A stretch of 64,000 nucleotides of DNA from Vicinamibacterales bacterium (GTDB lineage Bacteria; Acidobacteriota; Vicinamibacteria; Vicinamibacterales; Fen-181), in NCBI GenBank assembly GCA_036504215.1, contig DASXVO010000059.1, positions 264,765 to 328,764 on the forward strand, read 5' to 3'. How positions within the stretch are numbered: the stretch's first letter is position 1; each line of letters begins with the position of its first letter. Below the pieces are notes generated by a model. The model saw only the letters and a program-made list of their open reading frames with translations. It had not been told where the DNA came from and searched no databases. Of this stretch, positions 9,035 through 16,315 are shown piece by piece. A program made the position numbers and the translations under genes.

Positions 9035-10219
9035 TCAGCGGACCAGACGCAACGTGGTCTGCGGGTCGGAGAGATATTCCGCCCCGACTTCGGTCACGAC
9101 GACCATTTCTTCGACCGTCGCGATCCCGCAGCCTGGTACGGTCAGGCGCGGCTCGATCGTGAAGACCATGCCCCGCTCGATAGGAACGAACGGCCTTCCG
9201 GCGTATTTCTCCCACGCCGGGCCGAGGATCGCCGTGCCGTCGTGCGCGAAGCGTCCGACCTGATGTCCGAGGGCGTGCGGGAACTCGGCGTAGCCCGCGC
9301 CGGTGATGAGAGTACGTGCAACCGCATCCACGGCCTGGCCGGTGACGCCGGGTTTGATGACCGTTCGCGCCTCCTCGATCGACCTGACGATCGTATCGAA
9401 CCCGCGCTGAACGTCCGGCGGCGCCACGGTCTCGCCCTGCGAGAGCACGTAGAACGTCCGCTGCAGGTCCGCGCAGTAGTCCTCGTGCTTGATGCCAAAA
9501 TCCATGTTGACGAGGTGGCCACGCTCGACCACCCGGCCGGTGGGAGAATAGTGCGCCCCGGCCGTGTCCGGGCCCGTGAAGACGGCTGGACACGTGCCCG
9601 CCTCCCACGCGAGGTCGAGGCCGTCTCGTCGAACGAGGCCGGCGACGTACTCGGCCACGTCACGCTCGGTCCGGCCCGGCGCCAGGAACTGTCCCACCCT
9701 CGTGAAGATCTCCTCGGTCAGGCGGATGGCTTCCTTCATGCGGGAGACTTCAGTCGCCGTCTTCCTGGCCCGGAGCGCGGAGATGAGCCGCTCGGACGAC
9801 ACCAGACGATCCTGGAAGCCGATCTCCGCGAAGAAGTCCTGGAGCGTGAGGAACATGCCGTGGGTGAGGCCGTCGCAGACCTCGCTGTCCTTCGAGAAAT
9901 TGACTGCAATCTGCCGCGGGTTGCGGTCGCGCAGGAAGTCGAGCAGCGGCTGCTTCACGCCCTGGACGTAGGCCTCGACCACCCGGTAGGCGCCCGTGTC
10001 CTCGAGCGTCTGCTTGTCGTACTGCCCGACGATCGCGTGCGCCTCGCCCGTCGCCATGATGAGGAAGGCGCTGTGCCACGTGAGGTGGCTGGGCGCCAGG
10101 AACGGCATCACGGGATCGCCGTTCATGCCGGTCTCACGCACGAAGGTCAGCCAGCACGGCATCTCCAGTTCGCGCAGAATCTCCACCGCTTGAGCGATCT
10201 TCTCCCGGATGAGCGACAT
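9035..10219 (-). CDS. M24 family metallopeptidase (Xaa-Pro peptidase type)
   Basis: 394 residues with no signal peptide, so cytoplasmic. The N-terminal creatinase-like domain (about 1-165) is followed by the pita-bread domain. Metal ligands are visible in NMDFGIKHEDYCADLQRTF (two Asp), FPHALGHQVG (His), MVFTIEP (Glu) and the closing ATVEEMVV (Glu). The family removes an N-terminal residue before proline or splits Xaa-Pro dipeptides. The ATG has AGGAG upstream and starts 8 bp after the gntR stop, so it is the last gene of the minus-strand operon that contains the hydroxyproline dehydratase-like enzyme. Releasing (hydroxy)proline from peptides is therefore its likely job. Confidence 0.88.
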   Translation of the reverse strand: MSLIREKIAQAVEILRELEMPCWLTFVRETGMNGDPVMPFLAPSHLTWHSAFLIMATGEAHAIVGQYDKQTLEDTGAYRVVEAYVQGVKQPLLDFLRDRNPRQIAVNFSKDSEVCDGLTHGMFLTLQDFFAEIGFQDRLVSSERLISALRARKTATEVSRMKEAIRLTEEIFTRVGQFLAPGRTERDVAEYVAGLVRRDGLDLAWEAGTCPAVFTGPDTAGAHYSPTGRVVERGHLVNMDFGIKHEDYCADLQRTFYVLSQGETVAPPDVQRGFDTIVRSIEEARTVIKPGVTGQAVDAVARTLITGAGYAEFPHALGHQVGRFAHDGTAILGPAWEKYAGRPFVPIERGMVFTIEPRLTVPGCGIATVEEMVVVTEVGAEYLSDPQTTLRLVR

Positions 10220-10227
10220 GTGAGCTC

Positions 10228-10965
10228 CTATCCCCAGCTTCCCCGTTCCCCGTGGACCGCCACGATCCGGCGGTACCGTTCGATCGCGTTGCGATAGTTG
10301 AACCGTGCCGCCTGCTCGGCGGCGTCCCCGTCGCCGGCCTTGATCGCGTCCAGAATCCGCCCGTGCTCGTCGAGTGATTCCCTGACGCCTTGCGTGTGGA
10401 TGAGGGCCTCCGTGTACACGCGGACGTAGCGCTCGCGTCGCGCGTGGAGCGCGCGGAGCTTGACCAGCAGGCGCGGGCCGGCCGCGGCCTCCTCGTAGCA
10501 GCGATGGAACTGCAGGTCCAGTTCCTGTGCGGCGCGGATATCCGAAACCTCGGTTGCCTCGAGCGCGCGCAACTGCCCGGTCAGCAATCCGCCCTGCACG
10601 ACAATCGCCGCCCGCCGCTCGGCCGGCAGTTCCGCGGCGAGGCGGGCAGCCACGCCGTCGAGCGCGCCCACCATCAGGAACAGTTCGCGCATGTCGTCGG
10701 CGGTCAGCGGCGCAACGATGACGCGGCCCGGTCGCGTCGCGTCGTTGCCGATCACGAGTCCTTCCTGCTGCAGCCGAAGCAGCGCCGCCCGCACTGGCGT
10801 GCGGCTCATGCCCAGCCGCCGGCTCACCTCGACTTCCGTCAGCGGGGCGCCCGGTGCGAGGCGAAGCGTGACGATGGGGTCACGAAGGTGGGCATAGGCT
10901 TCGTCGGCGAGCGTGCCGACTCGGGAGCGGGTGGCCGCCGATATCGGACGCTTCGAGCCAGCCAT
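10228..10965 (-). CDS. GntR family transcriptional regulator, FCD subfamily
   Basis: About 245 residues from ATG 10965 (ATG 10971 is equally possible). The frame stays open to 11085 only because the upstream tandem repeat has no stops. The N-terminal winged helix shows LTEVEVSRRLGMSRTPVRAAL, the classic GntR recognition region. The C-terminal half is the all-helical FCD ligand domain, with metal-type His/Asp residues (ELDLQFHRCYEEAA). FCD regulators bind small carboxylic acids or amino acids. It lies between the glycyl radical enzyme gene and the M24 peptidase and is related to the second GntR at 14449. It probably senses a substrate or product of the pathway. Confidence 0.85.
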   Translation of the reverse strand: MAGSKRPISAATRSRVGTLADEAYAHLRDPIVTLRLAPGAPLTEVEVSRRLGMSRTPVRAALLRLQQEGLVIGNDATRPGRVIVAPLTADDMRELFLMVGALDGVAARLAAELPAERRAAIVVQGGLLTGQLRALEATEVSDIRAAQELDLQFHRCYEEAAAGPRLLVKLRALHARRERYVRVYTEALIHTQGVRESLDEHGRILDAIKAGDGDAAEQAARFNYRNAIERYRRIVAVHGERGSWG

Positions 10966-10988
10966 GGGCATTAGGAGAGGATAAGGGA

Positions 10989-11072
10989 TAAAGGAGGAAG
11001 GATGAAGGAGGAAGGATGAAGGAGGAAGGATGAAGGAGGAAGGAGGAAGGAGGAAGGAGGAAGGATGAAGGT
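10989..11072 (+). repeat. GGAAGGATGAAGGA-type tandem repeat, copy 2
   Basis: At least six imperfect units of AAGGAGGAAGGATG fill the gap between the hypD-like gene and gntR. On the transcribed minus strand the array reads as a pyrimidine-rich leader directly in front of gntR. Confidence 0.9.
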
Positions 11073-11089
11073 GGAGCGCCTTCATCCTT
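11061..11089 (-). terminator. Perfect 10-bp hairpin after the hypD-like gene
   Basis: AAGGATGAAG (11061-11070) and CTTCATCCTT (11080-11089) are perfect complements around a 9-base loop. The hairpin begins 8 bases after the stop codon at 11097 on the minus strand. The far arm is itself the last unit of the tandem repeat. It could weaken read-through into gntR or protect the upstream mRNA. Confidence 0.45.
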
Positions 11090-11096
11090 GTGAGAT

Positions 11097-13454
11097 CTAG
11101 AACCCCTTCTGCTCGGTCCGCGAGATGATTTCCTCCTGCAGGCCCTTCGTGAGGTCGCAGAAGTAGTCGCTGTAGCCGGCCACGCGAACGATCAGGTCGC
11201 GATACTTCTCGGGCTCCTTCTGTGCCGCACGCAGCGTGTCAGCCGTCACCACGTTGAACTGGATGTGATGGCCGTCGAGCTTGAAGTAGGCGCGGACGAG
11301 GTGAGCGAGTTGTTCGATGCCCTCCGCGCCGTCGAGCAGAGAGGGCGTGAACTTCTGGTTGAGGAGCGTGCCGCCCGACCGTGCGTGGTCCATCCGAGAC
11401 GCGGACTTGATGACCGCCGTCGGGCCGCAGCGGTCGGCGCCGTGCGCCGGCGAGATCCCGTCCGACACGGGCACCCAGGCGTGCCGCCCATCCGGTGTGG
11501 CGCCGCACACCGATCCGAAATAGACGTGGCAGGTGGTCGAGAGATAGTTGACGTGATAGGTCGAGCCGGTCGGCCCGCGGCGCGCGTCGATCGACGTGAA
11601 CAGCCAGTCGCACAACTGCGTCACGAACGCGTCCGCGTACTCGTCGTCGTTGCCGTACTTCGGCGACTTGTTGACGAGCAGTTGACGCAACCCCTCGTGG
11701 CCGATGAAGTCCGCGCGCACCGCCTGAACGAGCGCCTCCATCGTGACGGCCTTGTGATCGAAGACGTGGTACTTGATCGCCGCGAGGCTGTCGGCCGCGG
11801 TGCCAGGGCCGACCGGCATGATGTAGCGCGTGTTGTACCGCGCCCCGCCGGCGTTGTAGTCGCGGCCGTTGCGGATGCAATCGTCGGTGATCAGCGAGAG
11901 AAACGGAGCCGGCATCATCGTCGCGTACATCCGCTCGATGATGTGGCTGCCGCGGATCTTGATGTCGATGAAGTGGTTCAGTTGCGCCCGGAAGGCGTCG
12001 AGGAACTGGTCGAACGTCGTGAACGTCGCCGGGTCGCCCGTCTTCGGCCCAATCTGCCGCTCGGTCCGCGGGTCGTACCCGTTGTCGAGCGTCACCTCGA
12101 TGACCTTCGGCAGGTTGAAGTACCCGGTGAGGATGTAGCTCTCCTTGCCGAACGCCCCCACCTCGACGCACCCGCTGGTGCCGCCGCAGCGCGCGTCCTC
12201 GACCGACTTCCCCTGGCGCACCAGTTCCGCCACGACCATGTCGGCGTTGAAGATCGACGGCTGGCCCCAGCCCTTGCGGATGATCTCGCACGCCTTCCTG
12301 AGGAACCGATCCGGGCTCTTCTTGCTGAGCTGCACGTTCGACGATGGCTGCAGCAGGCGCATCTCGTCGATCACTTCGAGCACGAGATACGTCACGTCGT
12401 TGACGCCGTCGCTCCCGTCGGCCTTGAGGCCGCCGGTGTTGATGTTGGAGAAGTCGGTGTACGTGCCGCTCTCGGCCGCCGTCACACCCACCTTCGGCGG
12501 CGCCGGCTGGTTGTTGAACTTCACCCAGAAACACTGCAGCAGTTCCTTGGCCCGCTCGCGTGTCAGCGTGCCCGCCTGGACCTCCCGTTTGTAGAACGGA
12601 TAGAGGTGCTGATCGAGGCGCCCGGGACAGAACGAGTCCCAGGTGTTCAGTTCGGTGATGACGCCGAGATGCACGAACCAGTACGCCTGCAGGGCTTCCC
12701 AGAAGGTGCGGGGCGCCCGTTCCGGAACCCAGTCGCAATTGGCCGCGATCTGTTCGAGTTCCACCCGCCGGACGGGGTCGACCTCGACGGCGGCAAGCCG
12801 ACGGGCCTCGGCCGAGTACCTCTTGGCCCAGCGGACCATCGCGTCGGCGGCGAGGCGCATGCCCTTCAACTGCTGCCGCTTGTCGTAGGCCTCGAGATCG
12901 TGGAGATCGTCGAGCGCGGCCACCTCGCGATCGATGTCCGCCTGAAAGTCGATCATGCCCTTCTGGTAGATCTTCCCGTCCGTCACCGTGTGGCCGGGCG
13001 CCCGTTGCTCCATGAACTCGGTGAACACGCCGGCCTCGTACGCCGCCTTCCATTCGTCGGCCAGTTCCAGGAACATCCGGTGGCGCATCGAGCGCTCGCG
13101 CCAGAAGGGAATGACGCGGTCACGGTACGCCTCACGAGCCTCGGGCGCCACGGCAAACGAGATCTTCTCGCGGGTATCGAGGATCTCGAGATCCTCGAGC
13201 GTGTGGCAGCAGAGCTCCGGATACGTGGGCGTCGCCTTCGGCACCGGTCCGCGCTCGCCGACAATCAACTCGCCGGGCTCGATGTACAGCGCCTTGTGCG
13301 CCGCCAGGTGCTGGAACGACAGCGCACGCAGGATTGGCAGCGATACCGAGGGCGCGTTCCGGTAGAACTCGGTCATCAATTCCGCACGCTCCGTCGAGAG
13401 CGTGGGCTTGGTCTCCAGGCTGATCTGTCGCAGGCGTGCCACCCGTTCCGTCAT
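11097..13454 (-). CDS. hypD: Glycyl radical enzyme, trans-4-hydroxy-L-proline dehydratase (HypD)-like
   Basis: 785 residues from ATG 13454; the frame remains open upstream, but that part overlaps the activase gene. The thiyl-radical Cys429 lies in GTSGCVE, with Glu431 next to it. The C-terminal glycyl-radical loop RVAGYSDYF has Gly760. WDSFCPGR (Asp273) and FMEQRAPGH match residues lining the HypD pocket. Near-verbatim agreement over long stretches with what I recall of Clostridioides HypD (for example ELCCHTLEDLE, FNNQPAPPKVGVT, GGARYNTRY) makes HypD a better fit than PFL or glycerol dehydratase. The known reaction removes water from trans-4-hydroxyproline to give pyrroline-5-carboxylate, and it is oxygen-sensitive. 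It overlaps its activase gene by 4 bp (ATGA). No pyrroline-5-carboxylate reductase is in the window. Confidence 0.88.
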   Translation of the reverse strand: MTERVARLRQISLETKPTLSTERAELMTEFYRNAPSVSLPILRALSFQHLAAHKALYIEPGELIVGERGPVPKATPTYPELCCHTLEDLEILDTREKISFAVAPEAREAYRDRVIPFWRERSMRHRMFLELADEWKAAYEAGVFTEFMEQRAPGHTVTDGKIYQKGMIDFQADIDREVAALDDLHDLEAYDKRQQLKGMRLAADAMVRWAKRYSAEARRLAAVEVDPVRRVELEQIAANCDWVPERAPRTFWEALQAYWFVHLGVITELNTWDSFCPGRLDQHLYPFYKREVQAGTLTRERAKELLQCFWVKFNNQPAPPKVGVTAAESGTYTDFSNINTGGLKADGSDGVNDVTYLVLEVIDEMRLLQPSSNVQLSKKSPDRFLRKACEIIRKGWGQPSIFNADMVVAELVRQGKSVEDARCGGTSGCVEVGAFGKESYILTGYFNLPKVIEVTLDNGYDPRTERQIGPKTGDPATFTTFDQFLDAFRAQLNHFIDIKIRGSHIIERMYATMMPAPFLSLITDDCIRNGRDYNAGGARYNTRYIMPVGPGTAADSLAAIKYHVFDHKAVTMEALVQAVRADFIGHEGLRQLLVNKSPKYGNDDEYADAFVTQLCDWLFTSIDARRGPTGSTYHVNYLSTTCHVYFGSVCGATPDGRHAWVPVSDGISPAHGADRCGPTAVIKSASRMDHARSGGTLLNQKFTPSLLDGAEGIEQLAHLVRAYFKLDGHHIQFNVVTADTLRAAQKEPEKYRDLIVRVAGYSDYFCDLTKGLQEEIISRTEQKGF

Positions 13455-14404
13455 GACGATCCTCCAGGTCGGACGATCAAGCCGCACCCTTCCAGCAGCC
13501 GGACCGCGCGCGCGACCTGGTCGGTGGATGGCGGTTGAACGTGGCCCAGGCGATAGGGCCGTTGCAGGCGCTCGTACTTGGCGAGGCCGGCGCGGTGATA
13601 CGGCAGCACATCCACGCGCGTCAGGTGCAGCGACGCGAGGAAGGCGCCCATCGCGCGAACGTTCTCGTCGTCGTCGTTGACGCCCGGGATGAGCGGGAAG
13701 CGGACCAGCACCTGCGAGTGCACGGCCGCGAGTCGTTCGAGGTTCTGCAGGATGCGGAAGTTGGAGGCGCCGGTGAAGGCACGATGGCGGTCCTCGTCGA
13801 TGATCTTGAGATCGAAGAGGAACAGGTCCGCGTCGCCCGCGGCCTCCATCAGGACGTCCGGGTCCACCTGGCCGCACGTGTCGACCGCGACGTGGACGCC
13901 CGCCGCGCGACACGCCGCGAGCATCTCGAGCGTGAAGACGGGCTGCATCAACGGTTCGCCGCCGGAGAACGTGACCCCCCCTCCCGACTCGTCGTAGAAG
14001 ATCCGGTCGCGCTCGATCTCGGCCATCAGCGCGTCCACGCTCATGCTGCGGCCGACCAGCTCGCGCGCGCCCGTCGGGCACGCCTCGGCGCAGGCGCCGC
14101 ACGTATCGCAGGCGTCCGGTGTGACCATGCCGCCGTCGGCGGCCGGCTGAACCGCGTGATGCGGGCAGACGGCCGTGCACGCGCCGCAGCGGACGCACCG
14201 CTCGGCGCGGGGCATGAATTCCGGGGACGAAAGCTGGCTCTCCGGGCTATGGCACCATGCGCAGCGCAGCGGACAACCCTTCAGGAACACGGTCGTCCGG
14301 ATGCCCGGTCCGTCGTGGATCGCAAACCGCTCGATCCGGAGCACTCGCCCCTCGATCACCGACCGCCCCACGAACGCCGGATCAGACCACGTCGCGCACG
14401 TCAC
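13451..14404 (-). CDS. hypE: Glycyl radical enzyme activating protein (radical SAM, HypE-like)
   Basis: 317 residues, GTG start at 14404. The radical-SAM cluster motif CPLRCAWCHSPE (CxxxCxxC, about residue 44) follows DGPGIRTTVFLKG. Two ferredoxin-type 4Fe-4S motifs follow at about residues 70-110 (CVRCGACTAVCP and CDTCGACAEACP). FSGGEP is the SAM-binding GGE motif. It installs the glycyl radical on the partner enzyme by abstracting a hydrogen with the 5'-deoxyadenosyl radical. The ATGA overlap with the glycyl radical enzyme gene shows tight translational coupling. The specific name depends on the partner being HypD. Confidence 0.9.
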   Translation of the reverse strand: MTCATWSDPAFVGRSVIEGRVLRIERFAIHDGPGIRTTVFLKGCPLRCAWCHSPESQLSSPEFMPRAERCVRCGACTAVCPHHAVQPAADGGMVTPDACDTCGACAEACPTGARELVGRSMSVDALMAEIERDRIFYDESGGGVTFSGGEPLMQPVFTLEMLAACRAAGVHVAVDTCGQVDPDVLMEAAGDADLFLFDLKIIDEDRHRAFTGASNFRILQNLERLAAVHSQVLVRFPLIPGVNDDDENVRAMGAFLASLHLTRVDVLPYHRAGLAKYERLQRPYRLGHVQPPSTDQVARAVRLLEGCGLIVRPGGSS

Positions 14405-14448
14405 TGCATGCTCCCATCACTCTCGCCAAGTCCCCGCCGCTTCGTCCG

Positions 14449-15270
14449 TTACCAGTTTCCCCGTTCGCCGAGAATCGTCACCACCCGTGCGTACCGTTCC
14501 ACCGCCCCGCGCCACGTGCGCGAGACCGCCGTCTCGACCGCATCGGCGTCGCCGCGGCGCAGGGCTTCGATGATGGCGGCGCGCTCGCGCTCCGCCTCGT
14601 CAAAGGCCGAGATGATCGCCGTCGTGTAGACCCGCTCGTACCGTTCGGCTTGCGGCTGCAGGACCTCGAGTTCCGCGATCAACCGCGGGCCCGCCGCCGC
14701 CGTCGCATACGTGCGGTGGAAACACGCGTGCAGGTCCTGGGCGCGAAGCAGGTCGGGCGGGCGATCGGCCGCAGCCTGGTGCAGCAAGTCGGCCAGCCGC
14801 GCCAACTCGTCGGCCAGCGCCTCGCGCTGCGGCGCCTCGAGCGCGGCCGCCAGCCGCGCGCCAGCCGCTTCGAGCGCGCCGGTAATCAGGAAGACCTCCC
14901 GCATGTCGGCCGCCGTCAACGGAGCCACGCTGGCACGCAGCATCTGCCCGGCCGGCTGAGCCGTCACGAATCCCTCCTGCAGCAAGCGTTGCAGCGCGGC
15001 GCGGACGGGGGTGCGGCTCACGCCGAGACGCGCGGACAAATCGGTTTCGACGAGCGGCGTGCCGGGCGCCAGGCGGCCGGACACGATGAGGTCATGCAGC
15101 CGCTGGTAAGCGGAGACGGTGATGTCGATGCGGAGCAAACCACCCTTTGCGCGGGCGCGGAGGCCCGCGGCCACCGGGGCTTGGTCCGCCGGAGATTCTC
15201 CGCTGGCCCGGGCCGAACGGCCAGGGTGCCTGATGAGCTTTGCGGTGGGTCTGCTGGCGGCTGGAGACAT
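14449..15270 (-). CDS. GntR family transcriptional regulator, FCD subfamily (second copy)
   Basis: 273 residues from ATG 15270. A 45-residue low-complexity N-terminus precedes the winged helix (VETDLSARLGVSRTPVRAALQRLLQEG), so a later start is possible. The C-terminal FCD domain contains DLHACFHRTYATAAAG and is clearly paralogous to the regulator at 10228. It is the first gene of the minus-strand operon and sits back-to-back with a TSUP permease. An inverted repeat typical of GntR operators lies between them, so autoregulation and control of both directions is likely. Confidence 0.85.
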   Translation of the reverse strand: MSPAASRPTAKLIRHPGRSARASGESPADQAPVAAGLRARAKGGLLRIDITVSAYQRLHDLIVSGRLAPGTPLVETDLSARLGVSRTPVRAALQRLLQEGFVTAQPAGQMLRASVAPLTAADMREVFLITGALEAAGARLAAALEAPQREALADELARLADLLHQAAADRPPDLLRAQDLHACFHRTYATAAAGPRLIAELEVLQPQAERYERVYTTAIISAFDEAERERAAIIEALRRGDADAVETAVSRTWRGAVERYARVVTILGERGNW

Positions 15271-15281
15271 GCGGTCGGCTC

Positions 15282-15302
15282 GTGTACGGTTTCAATGTAC
15301 AC
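15282..15302. promoter_or_regulatory. Candidate GntR operator (inverted repeat)
   Basis: GTGTAC (15282-15287) and GTACAC (15297-15302) form a perfect 6+6 bp inverted repeat with a 9-base centre. It lies 12 bases upstream of the gntR start and ahead of the permease promoter elements. FCD-type GntR proteins commonly bind short dyads in such divergent gaps. Confidence 0.5.
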
Positions 15303-15305
15303 CAG

Positions 15306-15340
15306 TTGAACGTTGCACTGCACACAATTCGGTATACACT
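15306..15340 (+). promoter_or_regulatory. Candidate promoter of the TSUP permease gene
   Basis: TTGCAC (15313-15318) is followed after 16 bases by TACACT (15335-15340). TTGAAC (15306-15311) with TATACA (15333-15338) is an alternative with poor spacing. The elements lie right after the dyad, 37 bases before the start codon. Confidence 0.35.
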
Positions 15341-15376
15341 ACGCCCACCGAGTCCCCCCTCGAGCTGGAGACCCGC

Positions 15377-16297
15377 ATGATGAACGGGACGATTGCGTTG
15401 CTCGCGGTGCTCGTCGCGCTCACGATCCTCTACGTCGCCGCCTGGATCGTGATGCTCGTCCGCTCGCGCCGCCAACAGGCCGACGCCTCTCGGTGCCGCC
15501 CCTGGCCGGGCCCGATCGAACTGGCCATCGGCCTTGTCACCGACTTCTTCGACACGCTCGGCATCGGCAACTTCGCTACCACAACGGCGGCCTTCAAGCT
15601 CTTTCGCCTCGTGCCGGACGAGCGGATTCCCGGCACGCTCAACGCCGGCCACACGCTGCCGGTCGTTGCCGAGGCGCTGATCTACGTGGCGATCCTCCAG
15701 GTTGACATGACGACGCTCGTTGCCATGATCGGCGCGGCCGTCGCGGGCGCCTGGCTCGGTGCGGGTATCGTCGCGCGCCTGCCGCGGCGGGCCATCCAGA
15801 TCGGGATGGGCTGTGCGCTGCTCGTGGCGGCCACGCTGATGCTGCTCACCCAGTTCGGCGTGCTCGCGCGCCTCACCGGCGAGACGCTGAGCCTGTCGGG
15901 ACTCCGGTTTGCCGTCGGCGTCACCGCCAACTTCGTCCTGGGCGCGCTGATGACGCTCGGAATCGGCCTCTACGCGCCGTGCATGATTCTCGTGAGCCTG
16001 CTCGGCATGAACCCCACCGCGGCCTTCCCGATCATGATGGGATCGTGCGCCTTCCTGATGCCCGTCGGAAGCCTGCGGTTCATCTCCCTCGACAAGTACA
16101 GTCTGCGGGCGGCGCTCGGCCTGACCATCGGGGGCATACCCGGTGTGCTCCTGGCCGCGTTCCTGGTAAAGTCCCTCTCGCTCGGAGCCGTTCGCTGGCT
16201 GGTCGTCTTCGTCGTTGTGTATGCTGCCGTCATGATGCTCCGCTCGGCGTGGACCGAGCGAGCGGGCGGGGCCAGAGTGATCGAGGTCGGTCGGTAA
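15377..16297 (+). CDS. TSUP (TauE/SafE) family membrane permease
   Basis: 306 residues from ATG 15377 (GGAG upstream); the frame is open to 15119, but that part overlaps the divergent gntR coding region. It has about eight predicted membrane helices, beginning IALLAVLVALTILYVAAWIVMLV. Two half-repeats each contain the family's Gly-rich membrane loops (GLVTDFFDTLGIGNFATTTAAFK and GALMTLGIGLYAPCMILVSLLG in pieces). TSUP proteins export or import organosulfur compounds, sulfite or small organic anions. Its divergent pairing with gntR suggests it moves a compound linked to the hydroxyproline-type operon, which is inference. It ends with a short soluble tail. Confidence 0.8.
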   Translation: MMNGTIALLAVLVALTILYVAAWIVMLVRSRRQQADASRCRPWPGPIELAIGLVTDFFDTLGIGNFATTTAAFKLFRLVPDERIPGTLNAGHTLPVVAEALIYVAILQVDMTTLVAMIGAAVAGAWLGAGIVARLPRRAIQIGMGCALLVAATLMLLTQFGVLARLTGETLSLSGLRFAVGVTANFVLGALMTLGIGLYAPCMILVSLLGMNPTAAFPIMMGSCAFLMPVGSLRFISLDKYSLRAALGLTIGGIPGVLLAAFLVKSLSLGAVRWLVVFVVVYAAVMMLRSAWTERAGGARVIEVGR

Positions 16298-16315
16298 TCA
16301 CACGGAGATTGCTGC

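Noticed and set aside
10989..11072. Possible CRISPR array
   Set aside because: Units are short, contiguous and low complexity, with no unique spacers and no cas genes.
15119..15376. N-terminal extension of the TSUP permease
   Set aside because: It overlaps the coding region of the divergent gntR and the promoter region. The hydrophobic protein starts at 15377 with a ribosome-binding site.
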